This document shows positions 22,475-32,473 of a stretch of DNA of 64,000 bases, one piece after another. The stretch covers positions 6,322,001 to 6,386,000 of the forward strand of contig OZ038471.1 in NCBI GenBank assembly GCA_964036295.1. Reading direction: 5' to 3'. Every line of letters starts with the position of its first letter. Within the stretch, counting starts at the first letter, position 1. The translations under genes and the position numbers were made by a program. This stretch comes from Plumapathes pennacea. Taxonomy: Eukaryota; Cnidaria; Anthozoa; Antipatharia; Myriopathidae. The notes beneath the pieces were generated by a model. The model had not been told where the DNA came from. It did no database searches and worked only from the letters and a program-made list of their open reading frames with translations.

Positions 22475-23770
22475 TTAGCTGCTGTTGCTACCGTCGGCGG
22501 AGCAGCCGCTATCGCTCAAAAGTTTGCTAACGTCAGGCGAAGATAAAGCCAATATTTTGGTACTTTCCTCGATTCTTTCATTGAGTGGAAAAATCTCCAG
22601 TCCCATGTTTGCTCGTTCCGCAATACCGAGGGCATGTTGGGCCGTTTTTTTAGCCATAGCGAACTTCCCTTCACGGTAGTACTGGTCTGAGCGGGTTTTT
22701 AGGAGCTGAATCTCGGTGCCAAGAGAGAGTCCGTCGCTCAGTTGATACTCGACGACGTCAAGATGGTTCTTTGCCTTCTTGATGTCTTCATTCGTGACGT
22801 GGCGGGTTTCCCGTGCAGTTCGGGTCCCGCACTCCAGATGATATGCAGCGAGCCTAAGGTTGAAGTATCTCTTCCTCTTTAACTGCACTCTGGGCCTCTC
22901 GTCTCTGGCAATATTAGCAATCGAGATGTCAAGGCTTTCTCTCGCTTTTTTTTTAAAAATCTGCCGACCTTTTTTGGCGTCGGAAAAACTGCTCCAGTGC
23001 AAATCCAGCCAGTTGACACCGTAATAATAAAACACATATGAGGTGTCTTCACCTGGTTCGTGGTTGCTTAGTAGCTCCGCGGCTTGCTTGAGATACTGGA
23101 AAGCTTTGCCAAATTTCCTTTCGTACCTGTAGGTGGCACCTAACATGACACAGGCCCTTCCGAGCAGCAGGTTCCGATTTTGAAGCGACTCTCCCATTCC
23201 AAGGGCGGTTCTAAAGAGCTTTTTGCTCTTTTTGAGCTCGCCGGCATAGTAGAATTGAACTCCTCGTTCAATCATCAAACTCGCTTCCATATCGGAATTT
23301 TTGGCTTTCCTATAAAAGTCAACAAGTTTACAGGCAATGAACTCGTGTATACGGAACTGTCCATTATCTTGAAGTTCCTCCAGCGTTTTCATCACGATCT
23401 CGCACCGCTTTCCCCTGAGAGAGCCGCACTTTTTAATCAGCGGTATTCGATATTCGACATCAGTTATTGAGCAGTCTATAGCTTCCTGAGCTTCAGGTGA
23501 AGTTGATTTCTTCGTCTCGGGATTATGCAAGTTGAGACATGGATCTAGTTTCTTAGACCCTTCTTCCGCCACAGAATCGCGTATCACAACGTCCTGCTGT
23601 GGCTCACAATTTGGTTCGTCTTCTGTTACAGTTCTGCTTGAGCGTCCGATTTGAGCAAGAGGAAAGCTCCTTATATTGATATTCATTTGATCAACAGTTG
23701 GTGTCTTGCCTTTCTCACAATAAGACTTGGTCCTGAATAATATCCGCAATGTTTGGTTGGCTGACTCCAT
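22475..23770 (-). CDS. Intronless TPR-family protein (subgroup B2)
   Basis: 431 residues from ATG at 23770. Short N terminus, motif MNINIRSFPLAQIG, patch EDEPNCEPQQD, linker IPLIKKCGSLRGKRCE, TPR body with LMIERGVQFYYAGELKKSKK and RSDQYYREGKFAMAKKTAQH, and end DSGCSADGSNSS. Closest relative is the gene at 28084. The promoter module lies 209-260 bp upstream. Function unknown. Confidence 0.85.
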   Translation of the reverse strand: MESANQTLRILFRTKSYCEKGKTPTVDQMNINIRSFPLAQIGRSSRTVTEDEPNCEPQQDVVIRDSVAEEGSKKLDPCLNLHNPETKKSTSPEAQEAIDCSITDVEYRIPLIKKCGSLRGKRCEIVMKTLEELQDNGQFRIHEFIACKLVDFYRKAKNSDMEASLMIERGVQFYYAGELKKSKKLFRTALGMGESLQNRNLLLGRACVMLGATYRYERKFGKAFQYLKQAAELLSNHEPGEDTSYVFYYYGVNWLDLHWSSFSDAKKGRQIFKKKARESLDISIANIARDERPRVQLKRKRYFNLRLAAYHLECGTRTARETRHVTNEDIKKAKNHLDVVEYQLSDGLSLGTEIQLLKTRSDQYYREGKFAMAKKTAQHALGIAERANMGLEIFPLNERIEESTKILALSSPDVSKLLSDSGCSADGSNSS

Positions 23771-23978
23771 CGGGCTACTTCTTCGACCCTGCGAAAGGTT
23801 TATGCTTCGTTGTACGCCTGAATCTGATTCACAGTCTCGATACTAAAGTTTGTATTACTGGAGGAGAAAGTACGCATAGGAATCGGCATAGGAAAAGAAT
23901 ACATTCCCCAATCGTTCACAAATAAATATTATCCTCCAGTGCTCATTCTGATGATCCTTCGGGGCATTTAACGAATCA

Positions 23979-24030
23979 GCCAATAAAAATACAGCAATCG
24001 AGGGGATTTCCCTTTCAGTCACAACTCTCA
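23979..24030 (-). promoter_or_regulatory. CCAAT + ISRE/kappaB-like module of the 23770 gene
   Basis: On the minus strand it reads GACTGAAAGGGAAATCCCCT, then an AT-rich spacer and ATTGGCTG. GAAAGGGAAA fits the GAAANNGAAA IRF/ISRE core, and GGGAAATCCC fits the kappaB consensus GGGRNWYYCC exactly. The two overlap. Confidence 0.6.
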
Positions 24031-24402
24031 TAGTTTTCAGAATCAGGAGCGAGCCATAACACAATCCCAAAATTTGACATTTTCAGTAGAGCTGTACCTG
24101 ACTTCATCTGAAAAGGGTCCACGCGTCTGGCGCATTAGGCCTGGCGGCTCTTTTGAAATACTATCACCCTTTCTCACAACAGCTAAAGGTGTGTGCAGAA
24201 TAAGAAGTAAAAATGTGAAAATGATTCACACCGCAGCTTTGCAATTGTTACACCGGCAAATATGTTACTTTGCTGAATATAAAAATTATGGCTCGTTGAG
24301 GTATTAAACTCGGACATAACAAAACTCAACGTAAGGAAAGCTTTCAAATTTGACTTCCAATAGATCTTTCATAATCTACACTGACAGATACTACTTTGGC
24401 CG

Positions 24403-24480
24403 CGCAACACCGAGTCCCATTCGGCGATTACGTATATATGTGACAGTGGTTTGTCTGACGACTGCACTAGCAGCGATTAA
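24403..24480 (+). pseudogene. Relic: C-terminal end of a subgroup A TPR gene
   Basis: One plus-strand frame reads RNTESHSAITYICDSGLSDD and continues to a stop at 24478-24480. It matches the last residues of the 12100 gene (HNTESVITYMSDSGFSGD), and the flanking sequence after the stop also matches that gene's 3' flank. No TPR body is found upstream. Length 25 codons plus stop. Confidence 0.7.
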
Positions 24481-24659
24481 CGTAAAAAGAACTGTATTCA
24501 CTCGCAAATTTAACATCATGTTGGGTTAACAAAACGAAGCCTCAGCAGGAAGATTTAAATGACAGACACTCGTTTATAACAGCAGTGACAAGACTATTTA
24601 CTCCTCCTCATAATTGTGAAAGTGGCCTATCTGTCAAGACAATCTAAATTTTATCTAAA

Positions 24660-24925
24660 GGCCTGTGTGATCACTTACACAGAAGCTCTCGAGGAGAACA
24701 TTTGTGAGGATAGAGGAAGAAACACGATACATCTTAAATCTAAATTAATTTAAGGGAAGAATTTTGCAAGATGTTAGAGATGGTACTGTATTAATAGATT
24801 TCCAGTTTTTACAGTAAACGTATTAAAAACATTTGATCAACATAATAACTTCTTATTTTCAAGAGTTTATCTTATTTCTTTTAATTGTATTTTACAATCA
24901 GAACCTGGTATTTTCCTTGAACAGG
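24660..24925. repeat. Duplicated spacer segment (partner 43188-43515)
   Basis: Shares GATCACTTACACAGAAGCTC, ACATCTTAAATC, AACATTTGATCAACAT and AAGAGTTTA in order with 43188-43515, which lies 3' of the plus-strand gene at 41310. With the relic at 24403 this suggests that a plus-strand gene copy once ended here. Confidence 0.6.
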
Positions 24926-25019
24926 GTATCAAATTAGAGCACTTTGTCTTAGACAGGGTAGCAAAATTTCCATTTTTGTGTCTTGAATAGGGTCAGGGTT
25001 TTATAGAGACAGCGGAGCA

Positions 25020-25252
25020 CCCCTACCCAAATTCCTATTGAGTACCCTCGCCGGGTCCTGTACTCAATAACTATGTAAATCACATTACATAATTTAGTTA
25101 TGTACATATTGTACTTTCTCACTTATCTGTTACATATCTCTCCAATATTACTATTAATCAAAATGTTTCTTGCATACGGCCCTCTTGGCCTCAATCTGTG
25201 TAAACTAGTTTTGGTACCTTGAGTCAAAATAAACTTTGCTTACTTACTTACT
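25020..25252 (+). mobile_element. Possible 3' end of a non-LTR retrotransposon
   Basis: AATAAACTTTGCTTACTTAC is preceded by a GGCCCTCTTGGCCTCAA stretch. This resembles the tails of LINE-type elements ending in short tandem repeats. No reverse transcriptase frame is present, so this is a weak call. Confidence 0.3.
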
Positions 25253-25265
25253 TTCTTAACGGAGT

Positions 25266-25320
25266 AGCCAATAAAGATGCAACAATTGAGGGGACTTCCC
25301 TTTCAGTCACACCTCTCAAA
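25266..25320 (-). promoter_or_regulatory. Orphan CCAAT + ISRE/kappaB-like module
   Basis: On the minus strand GACTGAAAGGGAAGTCCCCT is followed by ATTGGCTA, as in the promoters of the array, but no family gene starts within the next 1.4 kb on that strand. The module belongs either to a lost gene or to an unseen transcript. Confidence 0.5.
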
Positions 25321-25514
25321 ATTTTCAGAGTCACGCAGGGGCCTGTCATAACTTAATCCCAAAATTTGACATTTTCAGTAGAGCTTTGCCTGACTTAGGC
25401 CTGGCGGCTCTTTTGAAATAGTATCATCCTTTCTCACTGAACAACTAAAGGTGTGTGCAGAATAAGAAGTAAAAATGTGAAAATAATGCACACCGCAGCT
25501 TTATGATATACAAG

Positions 25515-26957
25515 CTAGTTACTGGTGGCATCGTCGGCGGAGCACCCGCTATCGCTGAAAGGTTCTGGGCTAACGTCAGGCGATAGTGAAGCCAATATGT
25601 TCGCATCTTCAATTCTCTCATTCAATGGAATAGTCTCCAGTCGCATGTTTGCTCGTTTTGCGAGGCCGAGGGCATGTTGGGCCGTTTCTTTAGCCATAGA
25701 GAACTTCCCTTCACGGTAGTACTGGTCCGTGCGGGCTTTGAGCAGCTGAATCTTGGTCCCAAGAGGGATCCCCTCGCTCAGTTGATACTCAACGAAGTCA
25801 AGATGCTTCTTTGCCTCTTTGATGTCTTCATTCGTGACCCGGCGCGTTTGCCGCGCAGCTCGGGTCCCGCATTCCAGATGAAGTGCAGCGAGCCTCAAGC
25901 TGCAGTACCTTTTCTTCTTTAACTGCACCCTGGGCCTTTTGTCTCTGTCACAGTTGGCGATTGCTCGCTCGAGGTATTCTCTGGCTTGCGTTTTAAGAAC
26001 GTGCCGACCTTGCTCTCCGGAAAAGCTGTTCCAGTGGAGATAAAGATACTTGAGACCATAATAATAGCACAGTTCTGAAGTGTCTTCACCGGGTTCGTGG
26101 TTGCTCAGTAGTTGGTAGGCTTGTTTGAGACACTCAATCGCCTTGCCAAATTCAGTTCTGTAGACTACAGCTAACTGTACAAAGGCCCTACCTTGTAGCA
26201 GGCTACGATTTTCAAGTTCATCCCCCATTCGTATCACGGCTTTGTAGAGTCTTATGCTCTTCTTGAGGTCGTTCGCGTAGAAGAATGCAATTCCTCGTTC
26301 TATCATCAAACTTGCTACCATATCAGGATCTCTATTTTTTGTGTAGAAATCCAAAAGATTGCAGGCAAGTCTTTCGTGAGTTTCAAACTTTCCATTATCT
26401 TGGAGTTCCTCGAGCGTCTTCATAACAATCTCGCATCGTTTGCCAGTGAGGGAGCCTTGCTTTGTAATCAGCGGCATACGGTATTCTACAGTGCTGTGTT
26501 TCTCCCAAACTTCACCTGAAGTGATATTCTCAGATATTTGCTGGTCTTCACCAGCGTATCTGATCTCGGCATTGTGCAGAATTGTCGTCGATAAATCTGA
26601 ATGTACTCTGGGTGGACATGCGTCATCTGGTACACTATTTTCCTTAAGTCGTCCGTCTGTATCACGTCGCTTTAGAAGACTGTGCTGCTGTTTGCAACCT
26701 TGCTCGCAGCATGGTTCGATGTCTGATACAATTCTGCCTGAATGGCCTAATTGAACAAGGGGAAAGTTTGAAAGAGTGACTGTTAAATGATCGGAAACAA
26801 TTGATACGTTGTTCTCTGCGGACTCTCGCTCCTTTCGAACTATAACCGCTCCCAGCGTGAGTTTTGATCGGTTGCTTGCTGTGGCCAACAGTCCCTCTTT
26901 GATGTGAACATGTTCATCTTCATTTGAAGTATTCTCCATCTTTCTATTTTCTGCCAT
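25515..26957 (-). CDS. Intronless TPR-family protein (subgroup B1)
   Basis: 480 residues from MAENRK. Sister of the gene at 19902, with about thirty amino-acid differences by inspection and no length change. Motif LTVTLSNFPLVQLG, patch EPCCEQGCKQQ, linker MPLITKQGSLTGKRCE, TPR body with LMIERGIAFFYANDLKKSIR, end DSGCSADDATSN. Upstream spacer and promoter module are almost identical to those of the sister gene. Function unknown. Confidence 0.86.
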   Translation of the reverse strand: MAENRKMENTSNEDEHVHIKEGLLATASNRSKLTLGAVIVRKERESAENNVSIVSDHLTVTLSNFPLVQLGHSGRIVSDIEPCCEQGCKQQHSLLKRRDTDGRLKENSVPDDACPPRVHSDLSTTILHNAEIRYAGEDQQISENITSGEVWEKHSTVEYRMPLITKQGSLTGKRCEIVMKTLEELQDNGKFETHERLACNLLDFYTKNRDPDMVASLMIERGIAFFYANDLKKSIRLYKAVIRMGDELENRSLLQGRAFVQLAVVYRTEFGKAIECLKQAYQLLSNHEPGEDTSELCYYYGLKYLYLHWNSFSGEQGRHVLKTQAREYLERAIANCDRDKRPRVQLKKKRYCSLRLAALHLECGTRAARQTRRVTNEDIKEAKKHLDFVEYQLSEGIPLGTKIQLLKARTDQYYREGKFSMAKETAQHALGLAKRANMRLETIPLNERIEDANILASLSPDVSPEPFSDSGCSADDATSN

Positions 26958-28083
26958 CTACGATGTTGTCGTCGCATACTCGGAGCCAGTCTGAAACTAA
27001 AATCTAGTCACTTGACCGGATTGCACATGACATGGAAAGAAAAAGTACAGCCAATGTCAGTAGAGTTATCCGGTTTCACTAAAACGTATAGGCCAATAAA
27101 AATCCAACAAATTAAAGGGGCTTCCCTTTCACACTGTTTTGATGTAACCACTCGCACAATTCGTAGAATTTGTTGCAACTCCAAGAATTTGATCGTTAGT
27201 TATTGTATCACGTGCACGGGCTAGGCCATCAATCTGGAGTTCATGTGACATGAAGGCGGTCGTGTTGGCTTCCGTTCGCTTCTGGGATTGATTTCAACAT
27301 AGCCGCCAACAATTGCTTGAAAACCATCAGGCATTTTTTGAACATAATTTGTACACAATGAGAAACGAACAGCTATATGGTTGTCACTAAATGTATTATG
27401 ACTTTCTGGGCTGCCCGATGCACCCTGCCACCCACCCAGCAACCACAACTTGTCACTTGTGTCCGGAGGCAGTGACACCCGCTTGAAAACGGCTCACTGT
27501 ACTCTTTTAGAAATGTACTAGAATACGACATTTACGGATGTTTGCTTGCTCTGGAAAGAATTTTGCAACATAATTTTCGTTTTAGTGCTGTAGGACCTAA
27601 GAAATGTCAAAGCCATCTTCGGAAGACAGCTGCCGAAAGTAAGTATATGTTACGCCACAAAAAAACTGACAGGAAGTGTACTAGTAACGCAATTTAATGT
27701 ATTATAAACGAAAAACGTAATTACATTTCGTCACAATATGTGCGATATATTCTACTAGAGTATCCTATGTTATGCCACAAATATATATACACACTTCTTC
27801 CTACTCAGATATATATTGCATAAAAATACATGATTGACCTCCAAATAACTCCTGGGCATGAGTATACAGTCATTTGCAAGATCATATTCTTGTGTGTCTA
27901 TAACCAGGATTATTGTTAGTTTCTATTGAAACGGATGAGTTCGACTGCGTTACATATCTCACATATCCGACCAGTTAAGTTGAAATTAAAACGGCATCGC
28001 ATGATTACGTGATATTTCTAAATCCGAGGAGCGATTAAAGGGAACCCAACTAAAACAAAGTAAATATTTGCGGTTGTGTGAAG
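26958..28083. repeat. Spacer of duplicated unit, copy 2
   Basis: Almost identical to 21345-22474. Differences are concentrated at the ends; the central 780 bp show only about three to five substitutions by eye. Confidence 0.7.
27091..27137 (-). promoter_or_regulatory. CCAAT + ISRE/kappaB-like module of the 26957 gene
   Basis: Same sequence as at 21481-21522: GTGAAAGGGAAGCCCC and an inverted CCAAT on the minus strand, about 160 bp before the ATG. Confidence 0.55.
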
Positions 28084-29391
28084 TTAGTTGCTGTTGCTAC
28101 TGTCGGCGGAGCAGCCGCTATCGCTCAAAAGTTCTGTGCTAATGTCAGGCGAATATAAAGCCATTATATTGGTACTTTCCTCGATTCTTTCATTGAGTGG
28201 AATAATCTCCAGTCGCATGTTTACTGTTGTTGCAAGGCCGAGGGCACGTTGGGCAGTTTCTTTAGCCATAGCGAACTTCCCTTCACGGTAGTACTGGTCT
28301 GAGCGGGTTTTGAGCAGCTGAACCTTGTCGCTAAGAGGGATTCCATCGCTCAGTTGATACTCAACAAAGTCAAGATGCTTTTTTGCTTCTTTGGCGTCTT
28401 CATTCGTGACCAGGCGCGTTTGCCGCGCAGCTTGGGTCCCGCACTCCAGATGAAGTGCAGCGAGCCTAAGATGGAAGTATCTCTTCTTTATTAACTGCAC
28501 TCTGGGCCTCTCGTCTCTAGCAATGTTGGCAATGGAGCTCTCAAGGCTTTCTCTCGCTTGCTTTTTAAAAATCTGCCGACCTTTTTCGGCGTCGGAAAAA
28601 CTGCTCCAGTGCAAATCCAGCCAGTTGACACCGTGATAATAATACAGATTTGCTGTGTCTTCACCTGGTTCGTGGTTGCTTAGTAGCTCGGCGCCTTGCT
28701 TGAGATACTGGGAAGCTTTGCCGAACTTCTTTTCGTACCTGTAGGTTGCACCTATCATGATACAGGCCCTTCCCTGCAGCAGATTCCGATTTTGAAGCGA
28801 CTCTCCCATTCCTAGGACAGTTTTATAGAGCTTCCTGCTCTTTTTGAGCTCGTTGGTATAGTACAATTGAACTCCTCGTTCAATCGTCAAACTCGCTTCC
28901 ATATCGGGGTTTTTGGCTTTTCTATAAAAGTCCAAAAGTTTACGGGCAATGTTCTCGTGTTCACGGAACTGTCCACTACCTCGGAGTTCCTCCAGCCTTT
29001 TCATCACGATCTCGTACCGCGATCCCCTGAGAGAGCCGCACTTTTTAATCAGCGGTATTCGATATTCATCAGTTATTAAGCAGTCTGTAGGTTCCTGAGT
29101 CCCTTCAGCTGAAGTCGATTTCGTCGTCTCGGGATTATGCAGGTTGGGACATGGCGTATCTTGTTTCTTAGACACTTCTTCCGCCACAGAATCGCGTATC
29201 ACGTCTTGCTTTGGTTCGTCTTCTGTTACAATTCTGCTTGAGCGTCCGATCTGAGCAAGAGGAAAGCCCCTTATAGTGATATTCATTTGATCAACAGTCG
29301 GTGGCATGCCTTTCTTAGCAGAGGCTTGGTCCTGGTTAATATCCACCTCCAGTGTGCGATGTTTGTTTGGCTGAGACTGTGTACATTCCAT
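28084..29391 (-). CDS. Intronless TPR-family protein (subgroup B2)
   Basis: 435 residues from ATG at 29391. Motif MNITIRGFPLAQIG; the Cys of the patch is lost (EDEPKQDVIRD). Linker IPLIKKCGSLRGSRYE has Tyr for the usual Cys. TPR body with LTIERGVQLYYTNELKKSRK and RSDQYYREGKFAMAKETAQR; end DSGCSADSSNSN. Sister of the 22475 gene but clearly more diverged than the B1 pair next to it. Confidence 0.85.
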   Translation of the reverse strand: MECTQSQPNKHRTLEVDINQDQASAKKGMPPTVDQMNITIRGFPLAQIGRSSRIVTEDEPKQDVIRDSVAEEVSKKQDTPCPNLHNPETTKSTSAEGTQEPTDCLITDEYRIPLIKKCGSLRGSRYEIVMKRLEELRGSGQFREHENIARKLLDFYRKAKNPDMEASLTIERGVQLYYTNELKKSRKLYKTVLGMGESLQNRNLLQGRACIMIGATYRYEKKFGKASQYLKQGAELLSNHEPGEDTANLYYYHGVNWLDLHWSSFSDAEKGRQIFKKQARESLESSIANIARDERPRVQLIKKRYFHLRLAALHLECGTQAARQTRLVTNEDAKEAKKHLDFVEYQLSDGIPLSDKVQLLKTRSDQYYREGKFAMAKETAQRALGLATTVNMRLEIIPLNERIEESTNIMALYSPDISTELLSDSGCSADSSNSN

Positions 29392-29589
29392 CGGGCTACT
29401 TGTTCGACCCTGCGAACGGGTTGTGCTTCGTTGTACGCCTGAATCTGATTCACAGCTTCTATACTGAGGTTTGTATTACTGGAGGAGAAAGTGCGCATAG
29501 AAATCCTCATAGGAAAACAGTACAATCGTTCACGAATAAATATTATCCTCCAGTGCTCAGTGTAATAAACCTTCGGGGCATTTGAATAA

Positions 29590-29632
29590 GAATGCAGCAA
29601 TCGAGGGGGTTTCCCTTTCAGTCACAACTCTC
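29590..29632 (-). promoter_or_regulatory. ISRE/kappaB-like module of the 29391 gene
   Basis: On the minus strand GACTGAAAGGGAAACCCCCT. Both the GAAANNGAAA and the GGGRNWYYCC patterns fit. The CCAAT box seen in sister copies is missing here. Confidence 0.55.
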
Positions 29633-29754
29633 AATATCTTCAGAGTCATACAAAGGCGTGTCATAACTTAATCCCAAAATTTGACATTTTCAGTAGACTT
29701 GTGCCTGACTTCACCTGAAAAAGATCATGCAGTATTCCGCACAATTTGTCGAAG

Positions 29755-29845
29755 TTAGTTACTGCTGGTATCGTCGGCGGAGCACCGCTATCGCTGAAAA
29801 GTTCTGGGCTAACGCCGGGCGATAGTAAAGCCAATATGTTCGCAT
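29755..29845 (-). pseudogene. Relic: C-terminal end of a subgroup B1 TPR gene
   Basis: Matches the last 30 codons of the B1 genes (ANILALLSPGVSPELFSDSG). A 2-bp loss after the DSG codons shifts the frame, and homology stops abruptly at about 29846. Confidence 0.7.
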
Positions 29846-30075
29846 GTCTCACGTTTACATATATATGCATTCAACTTAAAACTCAAGCCAAAAAAAGAAA
29901 GGCTTGGCACACCGCTTTCACGCGAACATCAACCAATCAAATTACATTTCTTTGCTTACACTTCAATCAAACTCCAAAGTCCAAGAGGGCGGTTCCTTTT
30001 ACCAATATTGAAATGATACCTACGCTTGGCTTTTGGGTGAAAACATTTATGTAACTCTTTGTGTATTGCTCGATC

Positions 30076-30090
30076 GACTGTTTGGTATAT
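30076..30090 (+). promoter_or_regulatory. TATA-like box before the truncated plus-strand copy
   Basis: TTTGGTATATAAACGG, identical to the sequence near 40977-40991 upstream of the 41310 gene. Confidence 0.45.
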
Positions 30091-30169
30091 AAACGGCCTT
30101 CAAAGCAGAAATAGCGTAAAGTGTATTTGCATCGGGTTTTCCCCGGACGGCACAATCTGCAGGTTGTTG

Positions 30170-31257
30170 CATTCTCGACTAAAGCGATAAACGAAAATGA
30201 AGATTGTTTGTGTACGCTGCCATCACAGCAGGAAGAGCTTCTCGATGTTGAACACGGTATGCCCTTAATCAGGAAGCAAGGTTCCATAACAGGAGTCAAA
30301 TATGAAACTATCATGAAAAAACTGGAAAAACTCCAAGATGATGGACAGTTTGAAGCGCATGAGAAATATACATGCGCTATCTTGGAATATCTAACGGCAT
30401 CGACGAAGGACGATCCGGATATGAGAGCAACTTTGATGATAGAACGGGGGATGGCATTTTATTACGCGAACGACCTAAAAAAGTGCAAGCAGCAATTCAA
30501 TATTGCTATACGCATGGGAAACTCGTTGGTAAATCGTGAACTGTTAGAAGCAACAGCGCTCTTTTCTAAGGGCGCGGCTTATAGACGAGAAAAGAGATTC
30601 AACAAAGCATTGCAGTGTTTCCGGCAGGCGGACTTGCTGCTGTCTCCCTACGAATCGGGAGAGGACAAAGCGGATCTCTACTACAACTACGGTAATCTAT
30701 GGCTCAATGTGTACAGCATAAAATCATCAAATGAAAAAGGTCAGAAAAAAATAAAAGATGAAGCACAAAAATGCTTCGAAAAGTCAATTGACTTTGGCAG
30801 CCGAGACGAAAGGGTACGAGTACGACTGAAAACAAATAGGTATAGCAGTCTGAAACTTGCGGTCCTTTACCTTGACAGCGGATCGAAGTCATCGTGGATT
30901 GCGCAGTCGGTCGTTCTTGACAAAGACGTGGAAAAAGCGAAGAAACATCTTGACTTCGTGGAGCACCAACTCAGTGACGGTATGCCTCTTGCTCCCACAG
31001 TTCAGCTGTTGATGACACGCTCTGATCAACACTACCATCAGGGAAACCTGCATCTGGCGAGAGAAGTTGCCAAGGAAGCGATTGAAATAGCAGAGAAGTT
31101 AGAAAAGACCATTAGAATCCCCATGTTGAGAAAACGATTAGAGTTGCTACAAATGGAACTAGACAAAACCATGCGATCATCCAATAAACGGGCCATTGCA
31201 ATAACGACAGACAGTGGCTGGTCTGGTGGCTGCAGCAGCAGTGATGGCAGTGAATAG
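30170..31257 (+). pseudogene. 5'-truncated TPR-family gene (subgroup A)
   Basis: From about 30170 to the stop it closely follows the gene at 41310, but the first 100 or so codons are missing and a further 15-codon stretch before ELLDVE is deleted. The open frame reaches upstream to 30121 without an ATG; the first ATG is at 30259, just at the linker (MPLIRKQGSITGVKYE). The TPR body (LMIERGMAFYYANDLKKCKQ) and the end DSGWSGGCSSSDGSE are intact. Promoter-like upstream sequence, including TATATAAACGG and GGGTTTTCCCCGG, now abuts the truncated frame. It may be a pseudogene or may make an N-terminally short protein of about 332 residues lacking the N-terminal motif and Cys patch. Confidence 0.75.
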
Positions 31258-31975
31258 AAAACGCTCTTTTTTCCCCCTTGTCTTTAGGCGCATTTGTACA
31301 CTATTGAGAAATTAGTACGTAACCCTGTTTTAACCGTTCCCAGACCAGGGTCGTTCATGGTCCCGGGACATTTGGCGCGAAACGGATACCTTTGACACGG
31401 ATAAAATGAGAACGGTTTGGAACGTTCCAACCACCTCAGACCCACCACCTCAGGCCCTCGGGGGAATGGGGACCAGCAACCTCAGGTCTCTGAAATTACC
31501 GCTGCTTCAAGGTTGGTTAGTTATTAATACAGTGGGCATAATACAATCAGACTGCGGGAGGGGGTAACCATCCTTACGTGGGAATTCGCTTCCCTTATTG
31601 TAAAAGGTGAAATTTGCCACGGTGATTGTTCGATTTCCACCAACTGTATTTTGCTATTTCTTTCTGAAGAAGTGTCTGCGTTTTAACACAATACTGGCGT
31701 CTGGGATTGTGTTCAGGTCTACCAGTTGTGCCTTTAAGAATCCGTTTCACGGCTAGTAAGCTTGCCTCCCATACACCGGCAAAATATCCGAGCAAATTAC
31801 AGCCGTCCGTCGAACTGCTTGGCCTTGTATCTGCATCTTATTGTACAAAATCACTTCCGTTCGTACTCTACAGCTACCGCATGTCACCAAGAAAATGGCG
31901 GTTTACAGTTAAGCTGCCGATGTAACCTCGCCTGCAGTGGTCGCTCGACGCGGATGGCCCTGGGGACAAGGTACC

Positions 31976-31985
31976 CCTCCCCCCC

Positions 31986-32016
<31 letters not shown>

Positions 32017-32029
32017 ACACACACACACG
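31976..32029. repeat. Poly-C followed by (CA)n microsatellite
   Basis: A run of more than twenty cytosines passes directly into a run of CA dinucleotides. Confidence 0.9.
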
Positions 32030-32157
32030 AACATTAAATTTCGAGATGGCGACACGCTTGGAGTCTTCAAATAAGGCGATTTTGCTGCATTAGCGTCGTG
32101 ATTATTTCCCTCACTTCGTTCGGGGATAATCTACAGTAGGGAGGAAGGTGGTCCTAG

Positions 32158-32310
32158 TCCCGGGACAACTTTACTTCATATAAACAGGGACTAAGTCACT
32201 TTTTTTTTTTGTTTTGATTGCAAAGCGAACTCGCGGGAGCATTTTTAGTGGTGTATGATGGTGCTTGAACATGGAGGCGGAGCAAGTTAAATTTAGGGAC
32301 ATGTTCTTAA
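32158..32310. repeat. Dispersed repeat (copy of 19589-19735)
   Basis: Same orientation and same position relative to a B1 gene as at 19589; carries ACTCGCGGGAGCATTTTTAG and ACATGGAGGCGGAGCAA. Confidence 0.65.
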
Positions 32311-32473
32311 AACGAAAGAACGCGGAAACAACTAAGTACATTATTACCATATTGCTGCGATCGGTGGAACAGGCTTCTAACTTCGATTGTGTTACACACC
32401 CCCAGTTTAAATTTCATATCACATACACGTAACACGCGTGTGATCATGCAATATTCCGCACAATTGGTTGACG

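Larger units (their letters stand above)
31258..32473. other. Intergenic with duplicated 3' flank and simple repeats
   Basis: 31258-31490 matches 42738-42960 behind the sister gene. A C-run and (CA)n microsatellite occupy about 31976-32029. No gene seen. Confidence 0.55.
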
